Below are positions 24,999 to 33,500 of a DNA stretch of 34,235 bases, piece by piece (position 1 is the first letter of the stretch; each line of letters starts with the position of its first letter). The notes beneath the pieces were generated by a model. It was not told the origin of the DNA, searched no databases, and saw only the letters and a program-made list of their open reading frames with translations. The translations under genes were made by a program, and so were the position numbers. The stretch lies in NCBI GenBank assembly GCA_905234605.1, contig CAJOIE010000017.1, positions 1 through 34,235 of the forward strand, read 5' to 3'. The stretch comes from an uncultured Bacteroidaceae bacterium. Its GTDB lineage: Bacteria; Bacteroidota; Bacteroidia; Bacteroidales; Bacteroidaceae.

Positions 24999-26490
24999 CG
25001 CAATGCTTAACTTGATAAAGGGTTAGTGATGGGTGTTGGCAGCTGTCCACAGGCGTGAGCACAACCGATGTGTCTGCCCTCTGCTTGCTCACATAGTCCG
25101 TGATGGGCAAGTCATAGGCATCACCTGTGTTTGCCTCGATGATGTAGTCCACATGTCCAACGAACTCAGCAGGGAAGATACCGACAAAGTAGCAGGTGTC
25201 GCAAAGGGGCTTCAGCTCGTAGAACAAGGAGAACGGGCAGACCACGGCATCGGATGGCTGGAAGTGATGGCGCTGCACAAACGAGCGTACATCAGCATAG
25301 TGCCACTGCCGGTCGGGCTGCATTGACTGTATGCCACAGCCAGTCAGCAATATGGCCAACACTCCAAATATGCCGCACCATGACCTGTGGCGCACAGCTA
25401 TAGACATTATAGCAGCCAGCAGAGGGAGATATGCCATCCAGTGGTAGTAAACGGCAAAACGCCCTGCCACGCTCATGCAGACAGGCACAGAGAGCGCAAG
25501 GAGCAACATAAGAGCACCTTTGTCATGCAAGAGCCCACGCAGGTTCGCCCTGAAACAAACGGCATAGGCTGTCACCGAGGCAATGAACAGAACCACGTAG
25601 CTGCGGTTTGCAACAATTGAGGCAAGACTCTCGCCGAGCCCTGAGCCCGAAGTCAGTACCGTCAGTTTCTGCACGTATGGCTCCGAAGAGAAACCCAACA
25701 CATCGCCCGCCCATGGCAGCACGGCCAAGGCTATTGCTGCCAGCGTGTCCGAGTACTGTATGATGCTGCTGGCAAAGGCTGTCAACCGGCCATGAGCAGC
25801 CATGAAAGCCACCACCATGAGCAGCCCGCCGCAGAAACCAGAAAGAATGAGACCGAGCAGCCGAAAGAGCATCCTGCGCCTGCCTGACAGCACAATGAAG
25901 GCAAACAGCCATAGCACAAACAGATAGGCTGCCGCCTGAATGCCAGCACATAGAGCGATAGCAGATGCCGCCATGACAGCCATGCCGCTCAACCGCGACT
26001 TAGCCGACAGATGCACAACAATGGCGTAGATGGTGACGGTGCAAGCCAAGGCACACAACATGTCGGGACGCCCGTTGCGATACATCCAGGCCATCTCACC
26101 TGTGCCCCACAGCAACACCGTGAACAGGGCTGTTGTCAAGCAGGTCAGTGGCAGCCCGCTGCACCTCATGAGCCGCAACCAGACACCACCCAACATGAAC
26201 ATGATGAGCAAATTCATGCTCCTTACCACCACCATGCTACCACCAAAGAGCCATATCCAGACAGTGAGCAGCATCTGATAGAGCGGTGGATATGTTGAGA
26301 AAGGATATTGTCCGGCAACACGATACCATGCCGTAGTCGCCCATGAGCCATGAACAGCCGCATTGTAGGATGTGTCGGCAAACATCACCTCGTCTATCCA
26401 GGGAGGCAAAGCATCTATCGTGATGACGTTAACAGCAATGAAGAACAACGACAACAGGAGATAAGTGCAGGTGCAATGTTTCATAGTCAT
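24991..26490 (-). CDS. Multi-pass membrane glycosyltransferase, GT-C fold (ArnT/PMT-like)
   Basis: A 499-residue protein with a run of about ten to twelve hydrophobic helices and a soluble C-terminal part from about residue 405. The first periplasmic loop carries PPWIDEVMFAD (29-39); an acidic Asp33-Glu34 pair at this place is characteristic of GT-C enzymes that use polyprenyl-phosphate sugars as donors. RNGRPDM (~137) fits a family loop. It is the first gene of the GT-C/UbiA/HAD set and most simply would transfer the pentose made by the other two onto a glycan or protein outside the membrane. Acceptor and sugar are unknown. The start is MTMKHC, with Met3 equally possible. Confidence 0.75.
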   Translation of the reverse strand: MTMKHCTCTYLLLSLFFIAVNVITIDALPPWIDEVMFADTSYNAAVHGSWATTAWYRVAGQYPFSTYPPLYQMLLTVWIWLFGGSMVVVRSMNLLIMFMLGGVWLRLMRCSGLPLTCLTTALFTVLLWGTGEMAWMYRNGRPDMLCALACTVTIYAIVVHLSAKSRLSGMAVMAASAIALCAGIQAAAYLFVLWLFAFIVLSGRRRMLFRLLGLILSGFCGGLLMVVAFMAAHGRLTAFASSIIQYSDTLAAIALAVLPWAGDVLGFSSEPYVQKLTVLTSGSGLGESLASIVANRSYVVLFIASVTAYAVCFRANLRGLLHDKGALMLLLALSVPVCMSVAGRFAVYYHWMAYLPLLAAIMSIAVRHRSWCGIFGVLAILLTGCGIQSMQPDRQWHYADVRSFVQRHHFQPSDAVVCPFSLFYELKPLCDTCYFVGIFPAEFVGHVDYIIEANTGDAYDLPITDYVSKQRADTSVVLTPVDSCQHPSLTLYQVKHCDE

Positions 26491-26529
26491 ATATATACAA
26501 AGAAGACGTGGACAAATTACTCCGTCTAC

Positions 26530-26650
26530 GTTGTTCGAGGTATTGGGGATGACCTATCTATCTAAACGAGCAAATGTCCACGCCTGTTGGCGTGAACCAT
26601 CTACTTTCGTTCTTGATAGATGTTGTCTAATTCCCCAATTATCGAACAAC
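26530..26650. repeat. Long imperfect palindrome (~121 bp)
   Basis: The arms pair around a TGTT loop at 26585-26588. Matching blocks from outside in are GTTGTTCGA/TCGAACAAC (26530, 26642), ATTGGGGA/TCCCCAAT (26542, 26632), GAC/GTC (26551, 26625), ATCTATC/GATAGAT (26556, 26615), ACGA/TCGT (26566, 26607) and CACGCC/GGCGTG (26579, 26589). The blocks stay in register with only small offsets. It would fold into one long hairpin in RNA of either strand. It has no coding content and no flanking direct repeat that I can see. Confidence 0.7.
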
Positions 26651-26800
26651 AAGAATCAAAAGTTGGTGTTCACCTGTATGTTAGTTCATCGTATATCGCC
26701 CATAGGCAAATGCTGTTTAATAGTTGATCGGATGCATCATCGTTATAGTACACTCCTGATAGCTGCTGTTAGTCATTGCTCTTGCATTATAACGGCTATG

Positions 26801-26830
26801 CAAAAATACTAAACAATCTGATGCATGAAA
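26801..26830 (-). promoter_or_regulatory. Possible promoter for the GT-C/UbiA/HAD operon
   Basis: On the minus strand TTTC (26827-26830) is followed after 18 bases by TATTTTTG (26801-26808), close to the Bacteroidota consensus. If used, the leader would be about 300 bases and would contain the long palindrome. No exact TAnnTTTG box lies closer to the GT-C start. Confidence 0.35.
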
Positions 26831-26871
26831 GAGTTCCATGCAGAATAACCTCCGTGGAGCATACTAAAAGT

Positions 26872-26901
26872 GCAGCCCCCTGACTCACGTCGGAGGGCTG
26901 C
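26872..26901 (-). terminator. Intrinsic-type terminator downstream of galE
   Basis: GCAGCCC (26872-26878) pairs with GGGCTGC (26895-26901), with further C-G pairs inside. On the minus strand the hairpin is followed by ACTTTTAG, a short U-run, so it would end transcripts coming from galE about 235 bases past its stop. Confidence 0.55.
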
Positions 26902-27135
26902 CACAACACAAACACAAAATAAAACACGACAATATGTTACCTTGTATTGACACCTTCGCATTCATCCGCCAGAATATTCAAGGCGGTGCAGGAGCAGAGG
27001 GCTGCAAGCTGTTATGCTTCACGCACGGCATGCCGCATCGTTGCACACACTGTCCAGATGTCCGGTAAACATAGTTGGGTTAGGAAGAACCACAAAATGA
27101 GAGATATAAGTCAGTTAGGTTTATAAGGTGTTTAC

Positions 27136-28170
27136 TTACATGATGCCGCGCTCCCGCAATGCCAGCTGCCACTTCCAGGCAGAAGCGAGCACATCGTCGA
27201 GCGGGGTATCGGCACGCCAGCCAAGCACCCTGTTGGCCTTGTCCACATTGCCCCACACTTTCTCAATGTCGCCTGCACGACGCCCAACTATCTGATAGTT
27301 GAGCTTCACGCCGGTGGCACGCTCGAAGCTGTGTATGAGCTCAAGGACGCTGGTGCCTGTGCCTGTGCCAATGTTGTAGACCTCGACGGGCTCCTCAATC
27401 TTGTCTTCCATGATGCGTGTCATGGCGCAGACATGTGCCTTGGCCAGGTCAACGACATAGATGTAGTCACGTATGCATGAGCCGTCGGGAGTGTCGTAGT
27501 CGTCGCCGAAGACGCTGAGTTTCTCGCGGATGCCGATGGCTGTCTGCGTGAGATACGGGATGAGGTTCTGCGGCACGCCATTGGGCATCTCGCCGATGAT
27601 GGCGGTGGGGTGCGAGCCTATGGGGTTGAAGTAGCGCAGCAGGATGGCCTTGATGGGCGACCCGCTGGCCACGGTGTCCTGTATGATTTCTTCGTTAATC
27701 TGCTTGGTGTTGCCGTAAGGGCTCTCAGCCTTCTTGATGGGAGTCTCCTCGGTAGCTGGCAGCACATCGGGCTGGCCGTAGACAGTGCAGCTGGAGCTGA
27801 AGATGATGCCCTTGACATCGTACTTGGGCATGAGCTCAAGAAGGTTGACGAGGGATACTATGTTGTTGCGATAGTAGAGCAGGGGTTTCTGCACGCTCTC
27901 ACCTACAGCCTTGCTTGCGGCGAAGTGGATAATGCCGCTGATATTGGGGTACTTCTTGAACACAGCCTCTGTGGCATCGAAGTCGCGGAGATCCACTTTC
28001 TCAAAGGCCGGACGCACGCCAGTTATCTTCTCTATGCCGTCTATCACATCGGCACGTGAGTTGGAAAGGTTGTCTACAATGACTACATTGTAGCCTGCAT
28101 TCTGCAACTCTACTGTTGTGTGGGAACCGATGAAGCCTGTTCCGCCTGTCACGAGGATTGTCTCTTTCAT
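27136..28170 (-). CDS. galE: UDP-glucose 4-epimerase
   Basis: A 344-residue cytoplasmic short-chain dehydrogenase/reductase that interconverts UDP-glucose and UDP-galactose with bound NAD. The Rossmann motif GGTGFIGSH (9-17), FAASKAVGES (83-92), SSSCTVYG (125-132, catalytic Ser) and the catalytic pair Tyr152/Lys156 in PYGNTK are all present, as is the C-terminal nucleotide-binding RRAGDIEKVW. The length and motif set are those of true GalE rather than a dehydratase. It stands alone with its own promoter. It supplies UDP-galactose for surface glycans or takes in galactose via the Leloir route. Confidence 0.95.
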   Translation of the reverse strand: MKETILVTGGTGFIGSHTTVELQNAGYNVVIVDNLSNSRADVIDGIEKITGVRPAFEKVDLRDFDATEAVFKKYPNISGIIHFAASKAVGESVQKPLLYYRNNIVSLVNLLELMPKYDVKGIIFSSSCTVYGQPDVLPATEETPIKKAESPYGNTKQINEEIIQDTVASGSPIKAILLRYFNPIGSHPTAIIGEMPNGVPQNLIPYLTQTAIGIREKLSVFGDDYDTPDGSCIRDYIYVVDLAKAHVCAMTRIMEDKIEEPVEVYNIGTGTGTSVLELIHSFERATGVKLNYQIVGRRAGDIEKVWGNVDKANRVLGWRADTPLDDVLASAWKWQLALRERGIM

Positions 28171-28202
28171 AATGGAAGCGTGGGGGTTGTATTAAGTGCG
28201 CA

Positions 28203-28233
28203 CAAAATTAAAAGATTTGGGTTACTGAGCAAA
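28203..28233 (-). promoter_or_regulatory. galE promoter
   Basis: On the minus strand TTTG (28230-28233) is followed after exactly 19 bases by TAATTTTG (28203-28210), a full match to the Bacteroidota housekeeping consensus. The predicted leader before the ATG at 28170 is about 27 bases. Confidence 0.75.
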
Positions 28234-28261
28234 GGAAAGCAGTAGAAAGTTGCCCCAGCAG

Positions 28262-28432
28262 TCAACTTTCGCTGTCCACCACATAGCATCCTCCCACCCA
28301 CTCTGTGAAAGGCTCCTCGGCTGTCAGTTTGTGGTGACTGACGTATCTGCCATTGTCATCGGTGACCACCACAACCTGTCTCTCAACCTTGTTGCCGGGC
28401 ATCTTAATATAATTGTACGCGCGCGCGTTCAT
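28262..28432 (-). CDS. 56-residue protein at the end of the ileS operon, unknown function
   Basis: The frame starts at the ATG at 28430-28432, 15 bases after the DUF4296 stop, preceded by AAAGGA, a plausible ribosome-binding site. The product begins MNARAYNYIKMPGNKVERQV and ends EWVGGCYVVDSES. A second start, Met11, is possible. It is soluble and acidic at the C-terminus, with a single Cys and no signal peptide; VVVVTDDNGRYVSHHKL reads like a beta-hairpin. The codons are sensible and the place in the operon is good. I do not recognise a family. Confidence 0.55.
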   Translation of the reverse strand: MNARAYNYIKMPGNKVERQVVVVTDDNGRYVSHHKLTAEEPFTEWVGGCYVVDSES

Positions 28433-28447
28433 TATTCCTTTATGTTC

Positions 28448-29497
28448 CTATTTACGCCTTCGCAACGGCTTGCGCTGATGCGGCGTATAGGGTTTATCCT
28501 TGACGACCTGTATCTTCCGTTGCACTGGGCGTGTTGCGCGCCTGACGCTGTCCGAAGATGATGCCATGCCAGCAGGCAGCAGTGCCTTGAGCGTGTCTGC
28601 CTTCATCACGGCTGCACTGTCGGCTCCTGTCATAACGAGTGCTGTGGTATCTCCTTCAACCGAGAATGGCACTACTGCCATCGTGTCGGCAGCAAGCTGC
28701 GAGCGCACAGCCTCACTCTTGTGGAAGCGTATCAACGTAATACCCGTTGCGACAAAGAGCGAGGTGGCAGCCTGCTCGCCGGCCGGCAGATAGAGCATGC
28801 CGTCCACCTGGCGTGGTGTCCATCCTTTCTCATTGGGCACACGCACTTCAGCCTTGAGATTGTGAGCAATCACCTGCTGCGCGGCCCGCGTGGAGTCGTT
28901 GGTATACGTCACTAACAGCTGCGCATAGAGCTCGCTGTGTCGCTGTGCAGCAAAGCAGTATGTGCTGAAACGCCACAGCAGGTCGTCGCCGATAAGCCAT
29001 GTAGAGTCGCACGGCATGGACCATGCCACGAAATTCTGCCTCACCGCACCTCTCACTGCCATCACTGTCTGTCCGGCCCACACATTGGCCGTATCGCCCA
29101 CTGCGGAGAGTCCCGCATAGATGTCGGCTGACGCGGCAGCTGCTGCGCCGAGTGCCTGGGCTTCCTTCTCTATCCGTTCCGACACATGTTGGTATATACG
29201 CGCAAAGGCAGCAAGGTCGGAGCTGTAGTAGATGAGCGAAGAGTCCAGTTCAGCCTGAGTGATGCCGTGCTTGCGCAGCACCGCCTGCTGCAAGTTGTAG
29301 CGTCGCTCGTCAATGGTGAGACCGTCGTCGGCATGCGATGCCTCAGCCATGCCCTGTGCGAAATGGAAGTCGTGGAGCACACGTTCCATTTTTCCTGCCG
29401 GGAGCACGTCCTTGGGCAATCTGGGCTTACATGCTGTGCAGAGGAGCATACAGCATGCAATGCAGCAACATGCTATGGTGGCAGGCCACGCTTTCAT
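28448..29497 (-). CDS. DUF4296-family lipoprotein
   Basis: A 349-residue protein. The start is the ATG at 29497, which overlaps the lspA stop as ATGA. It opens with a signal peptide and lipobox (MLLCTAC, lipidated Cys23), so it should be a lipoprotein. Residues ~30-120 (PAGKMERVLHDFHFAQGMA ... ITQAELDSSLIYYSSD) match the Bacteroidota DUF4296 pattern. The rest is less conserved, and the end is very basic and Lys/Arg/Pro-rich (PYTPHQRKPLRRRK). The frame continues far upstream, but that part is only the antisense-like shadow of lspA. Being coupled to the lipoprotein signal peptidase gene is suggestive; the function is unknown. Confidence 0.82.
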   Translation of the reverse strand: MKAWPATIACCCIACCMLLCTACKPRLPKDVLPAGKMERVLHDFHFAQGMAEASHADDGLTIDERRYNLQQAVLRKHGITQAELDSSLIYYSSDLAAFARIYQHVSERIEKEAQALGAAAAASADIYAGLSAVGDTANVWAGQTVMAVRGAVRQNFVAWSMPCDSTWLIGDDLLWRFSTYCFAAQRHSELYAQLLVTYTNDSTRAAQQVIAHNLKAEVRVPNEKGWTPRQVDGMLYLPAGEQAATSLFVATGITLIRFHKSEAVRSQLAADTMAVVPFSVEGDTTALVMTGADSAAVMKADTLKALLPAGMASSSDSVRRATRPVQRKIQVVKDKPYTPHQRKPLRRRK

Positions 29498-30120
29498 CTG
29501 AGGCTTCGGGACAGGGTCTTGGGGAAGAACAGCATCAGTGCAATCACTCCGCACGAGATGAACGCGTCGGCCACATTGAAGATGTAGCTGAAGAACACAT
29601 AGTGCGAGCCGCCCACAAGAGGCATCCACTGCGGCCAGTCCCACTCGGCAATCGGGAATGACAGCATATCGACCACCCTGCCGTAGAACCACGTGGAGTA
29701 GCCCTGGCCGAGGGGCACCAGCTCCGCCACCTGCGGATAGGGAGGATCGGTGAATATCATGCCATAGAGCATGCAGTCGACGATATTGCCGGCTGCTCCC
29801 GTCATGATAGCTGCCAGACAGACGAGGTAGCCCCAGTGCACGCCTCGGCGAATGAGCTTCACGATGTAGCATGCCACAGCTATGGTGGCAATGATGCGGA
29901 AGCCTGTGAGCAGCAGCTTGTCGAAGAGCTCGATGCCGAAAGCCATGCCGTTGTTCTCTATGAACGAGATGTAGAACCAGTCGGTGATGCGCCGGCACTC
30001 ATGGAGGTGCATATGCGTCTTAACCCATATCTTGCTCCATTGGTCGAGCATGATGCCGCATCCAAAGATGGCTGCCACGGCAATCAGCTGAGCTCGCTTT
30101 CTTGACAACATGCTTTTCAC
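29494..30120 (-). CDS. lspA: Lipoprotein signal peptidase (signal peptidase II)
   Basis: A 208-residue inner-membrane aspartyl protease that cuts the signal peptide from prolipoproteins. Family motifs are in order: DQWSK (26-30), ENNGMAFG (55-62), GAAGNIVD (108-115, catalytic Asp115), GRVVDML (147-153) and FNVADAF (181-187, catalytic Asp185). Four hydrophobic segments are evident. It is longer than the E. coli enzyme (164 residues) because of an insertion at about 122-175, as usual in Bacteroidota. Upstream is the traR/dksA-like gene (35 bp gap); downstream it overlaps the DUF4296 lipoprotein gene by 4 bp. Confidence 0.94.
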   Translation of the reverse strand: MKSMLSRKRAQLIAVAAIFGCGIMLDQWSKIWVKTHMHLHECRRITDWFYISFIENNGMAFGIELFDKLLLTGFRIIATIAVACYIVKLIRRGVHWGYLVCLAAIMTGAAGNIVDCMLYGMIFTDPPYPQVAELVPLGQGYSTWFYGRVVDMLSFPIAEWDWPQWMPLVGGSHYVFFSYIFNVADAFISCGVIALMLFFPKTLSRSLR

Positions 30121-30155
30121 CTTCGTCTTGTCCGCAATACGTTAGCTGCCTTGCA

Positions 30156-30542
30156 TCAGTGTTTACGCCGTTTGTCGTTCTTGACCTCAATGCTGAGTGT
30201 GGCATGAGGCACGGCGCGCAGCCGCTCCTTGGGTATGAGCTTGCCTGTCTCGCGGCAGATGCCATAGGTCTTGTTGTCGATGCGCACGAGTGCAGCCTTC
30301 AGTCCTGCAATGAACTTCTGCTGGCGCATGGCCATGGCTATCAGTTGTTCTTTTGACTGTGTCTCAGACCCCTCTTCCAGTGTGTGGTAGGTTGGTGAGG
30401 TATCGTCGTTCTCGTTGCTGTCGCGGTTCATCACGCGGTCCATGGTCTTCTCATAGTCGCTCTCAGCCACGGCGAGCTTGTCCAGTATCAACTGACGGAA
30501 CTCCTCGAGTTCCTCGTCGGTATAGCGTGTCTTTTCAGGCAT
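30156..30542 (-). CDS. TraR/DksA-family protein lacking the zinc cysteines
   Basis: A 128-residue protein with an N-terminal coiled-coil (about 8-40 and 60-88) and the DksA-type C-terminus YGICRETGKLIPKERLRAVPHA. DksA proteins bind the RNA polymerase secondary channel and, with ppGpp, retune rRNA and stress promoters. The normal zinc finger has four cysteines; here only Cys96 remains, so a zinc-free fold like that of Cys-poor DksA paralogues is expected. The tip of the coiled-coil carries acidic residues (RDSNENDDTS, 40-49). It sits 21 bp after ileS and before lspA. Confidence 0.88.
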   Translation of the reverse strand: MPEKTRYTDEELEEFRQLILDKLAVAESDYEKTMDRVMNRDSNENDDTSPTYHTLEEGSETQSKEQLIAMAMRQQKFIAGLKAALVRIDNKTYGICRETGKLIPKERLRAVPHATLSIEVKNDKRRKH

Positions 30543-30563
30543 AGTGGGTTGGATGATTGATGG

Positions 30564-33500
30564 TTAGACTTTTTGAACGCAGATATTGAGTGTGAGTCCC
30601 TCAATGTCAAGGGTCGAGGGTTCAGCAAGTGCGTCTGCAAGAGTGATGCTGTCGGCAAGCACCTGTGCCTTGATATAGTCGGCAAAGCCCTCTATGGCCT
30701 TGTCTGCCTCGGCCTGGTGCTGCATCACGATGCTGATGTGGTCGGTGATCTCGAAACCGCTCTCCTTGCGCAGGTTCTGTATGCGCTTCACTATCTCGCG
30801 GGCCAGGCCCTCGTTGCGCAGCTCGTCGGTGACGGTGATGTCGAGTGCCACGGTGAGCGCGCCTTCGTTGGCAACGGTCCATCCCGGGATGTCCTGGCTG
30901 AAGATCTCGACATCGGCAGCCTCCACGGTGACCACGTCGCCGCCGGCCAGTGTGAGCTGCAACTGTCCCTCACGCTCCAGCCTGCCTATGCTTGCCTGGT
31001 CGAGTGTGGTCACGGCGGCATTCACCTCCTTCATGAGCTTGCCGAACTTCTTGCCCATGGTGCGGAAGTTGCACTTCACCTGCTTGGTGAGCAGGCCCTC
31101 ACCTTCCACGAACTCGAGGCGTTTCACGTTCACCTCATCGAGGATAAGCTGCTTCACTGCTTCTATGCGCTGCTGTTGTTCCTTGCTCAGGGCGGGTATG
31201 GCTATTCGTGCCAGCGGCTGGCGCACTATGATTTGCTCTTTCTTGCGCAGCGATAGCACCATTGATGTTAGCTGTTGCGCGAGTTCCATGCGTGCCTCCT
31301 GCTCTTTGTCGATCTTTGCCTCGTCGGCCACGGGGAACTGTGCGAGATGCACGCTCTGTGTCTCGGCAGGGCGCACGGCGTGCAGGTCGCGATAGAGACG
31401 CTCGGCATAGAATGGTGCTATGGGTGCCATGAGGCGTGCCACTGTCTCGAGACAGGTGTAGAGCGTCTGGTAGGCCGAGAGCTTGTCGGTGGTCATCTCA
31501 CCGCCCCAGAAGCGCTTGCGTGAGAGGCGCACGAACCAGTTGCTGACATTGTCGACGACGAAGGCCTGGATGAGGCGTCCTGCGCGTGTGGGCTCATAGT
31601 CGCCGTAGCAGGCGTCCACATCGCGCACCAGTGAGTTGAGCTCGGAGAGTATCCAGCGGTCCATCTCGGGGCGCTCAGCCATGGGCACATCGGCCTCATC
31701 GTAGCTCCAGCCGTCGACATTGGCATACATGGCCAGGAACGAGTAGGTCTGGAACAGCTTGCCGAAGAAGGTGCGCTGCACCTCGGCCACGCCGGCCTCG
31801 TCGTACTTGAGGTTGTCCCATGGCTGCGAGTTGGTGAGCATATACCAGCGCACGGCGTCGGTGCCGAACTTCTCGATGTTGTCGAAGGGATTGATGGCGT
31901 TGCCGAGACGCTTGCTCATCTTCAGGCCGTTCTTGTCGAGCACCAGACCGTTGGAGATGACAGCCTTGTAGGCCACGGAGTCGAACACCATGGTGGCTAT
32001 GGCGTGCAGGGTGAAGAACCAGCCTCGTGTCTGGTCGACGCCTTCGGCTATGAAGTCAGCTGGATAGACGACACGGCTGTCGAGGGCTTCGCGGTTCTCA
32101 AAGGGATAGTGTATCTGTGCATAGGGCATTGCCCCGCTGTCGAACCATACGTCGATAAGGTCTGTCTCTCGGCGCAGTGGCTGTCCGCTGTCACCCACGA
32201 GCACTATGTCGTCCACGTAGGGACGGTGCAAGTCGATGCGGTCGTAGTTTTCCTGCGACATGTCGCCTGGCACGAAGCCTTTGTCCTTCAACGGGTTGGC
32301 AGCCATCACTCCGGCAGCCACGGCACGCTCTATCTGCTCATATAGTTCCTCCACAGAACCTATGCACAGCTCCTCGCGTGTGTCGCGGTTGCGCCAAATG
32401 GGTAGCGGTGTGCCCCAGTAGCGGCTGCGGCTGAGGTTCCAGTCGTTGAGGTTCTCGAGCCATTTGCCGAAGCGCCCCGTGCCGGTGGCCTCGGGCTTCC
32501 AGAGTATGGTCTTGTTGAGAGTCATCATGCGCTCCTTGGCTGCCGTGGAGCGTATGAACCAGCTGTCGAGGGGGTAGTAGAGCACAGGCTTGTCGGTGCG
32601 CCAGCAGTGGGGGTAGTTGTGCACGTGCTTCTCTATCTTGAAGGCCGTGCCGGCCTGCTTCATCTCCATGCACAGCACTATGTTGAGGTCCTCTGTCTTG
32701 GCAAGTGCCTTCTCGTCGAGGCTGGCATAGCGCGGATCGTAGGCATTCTTGACATAGTCGCCGGCGTGGTGCCAGTAGCTGTCGTTGACACATGCCTGAA
32801 CGAAGGCTGCGTCCATGTCGTCCTTGACGAAGTACTTGCCTGTGAAGTCAACCATGGGTCGGGTGTCACCGGCCTTGTCCACGACAAAGAGTGAGGGTAT
32901 GCCGGCATCCTTAGCCACCTTTGCGTCGTCGGCACCGAAGGTGGGTGCGATGTGCACTATGCCTGTGCCGTCGTCGGTGGTCACGTAGTCGCCGGGGATG
33001 ACGCGGAAGGCCTCGTCGGAGCGCACGACGACCTTGCCGTCGTCGAGCGAGCATGGCTTCACCCAGGGGAATAGCTGCTCGTAGCGGAGGCCGACGAGTG
33101 CAGCCCCCTCCCAGCCCTCAGCGGAGGTGACGACCTCTGCATCTTCGGGGAAGTATGCATCCTTGCGCGACTCTGCGATGATGTATATGGCTTGCTCCTT
33201 GCTGTAGGGGTTCTGTCCCTTTACTGCCACATACTTGATCCTCGGGCCTACGCACAGGGCTGTGTTCGATGGCAAGGTCCACGGCGTGGTTGTCCATGCA
33301 AGGATATACACCGGCAGGCCCATGCCGAACAGCTGCACCAGGCTCTCGGGATAGCTCCTGCCCTCCCCCTTGGATGATGCTGAAGGGGCCTTGATGCGGA
33401 ACTGGGCTGTGACGGTCGTGTCCTTCACGTCGCGGTAGCAGCCAGGCTGGTTGAGCTCATGTGAGGAGAGGCCGGTGCCTGCGGCAGGGCTGTAGGGCTG

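Larger units (their letters stand above)
26491..27135. other. Intergenic region between the GT-C gene and galE
   Basis: These 645 bp hold no clear long gene and are more AT-rich than the surroundings. They contain a long imperfect palindrome (26530-26650), a minus-strand TATTTTTG box (26801-26808), a CCATGCAG word (26836), a terminator-like hairpin (26872-26901) and a small CCGCC/GGCGG hairpin (26966-26986). A 44-codon plus-strand frame (26934-27068) with five cysteines is open but unsupported. Confidence 0.6.

Noticed and set aside
26465..26812. Plus-strand frame of 115 codons in the GT-C/galE spacer
   Set aside because: It runs through the long palindrome, the sequence is not protein-like, and it starts inside the antisense of the GT-C gene.
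26530..27068. CRISPR array in the AT-rich spacer
   Set aside because: The repeats here are inverted, not regularly spaced direct repeats, and no cas gene is near. No CRISPR was seen anywhere in the window.
29498..29998. 167-residue upstream extension of the DUF4296 frame
   Set aside because: It lies wholly within lspA in another frame and is His/Arg/Leu-rich. The real start at 29497 overlaps the lspA stop and gives a proper signal peptide with a lipobox.
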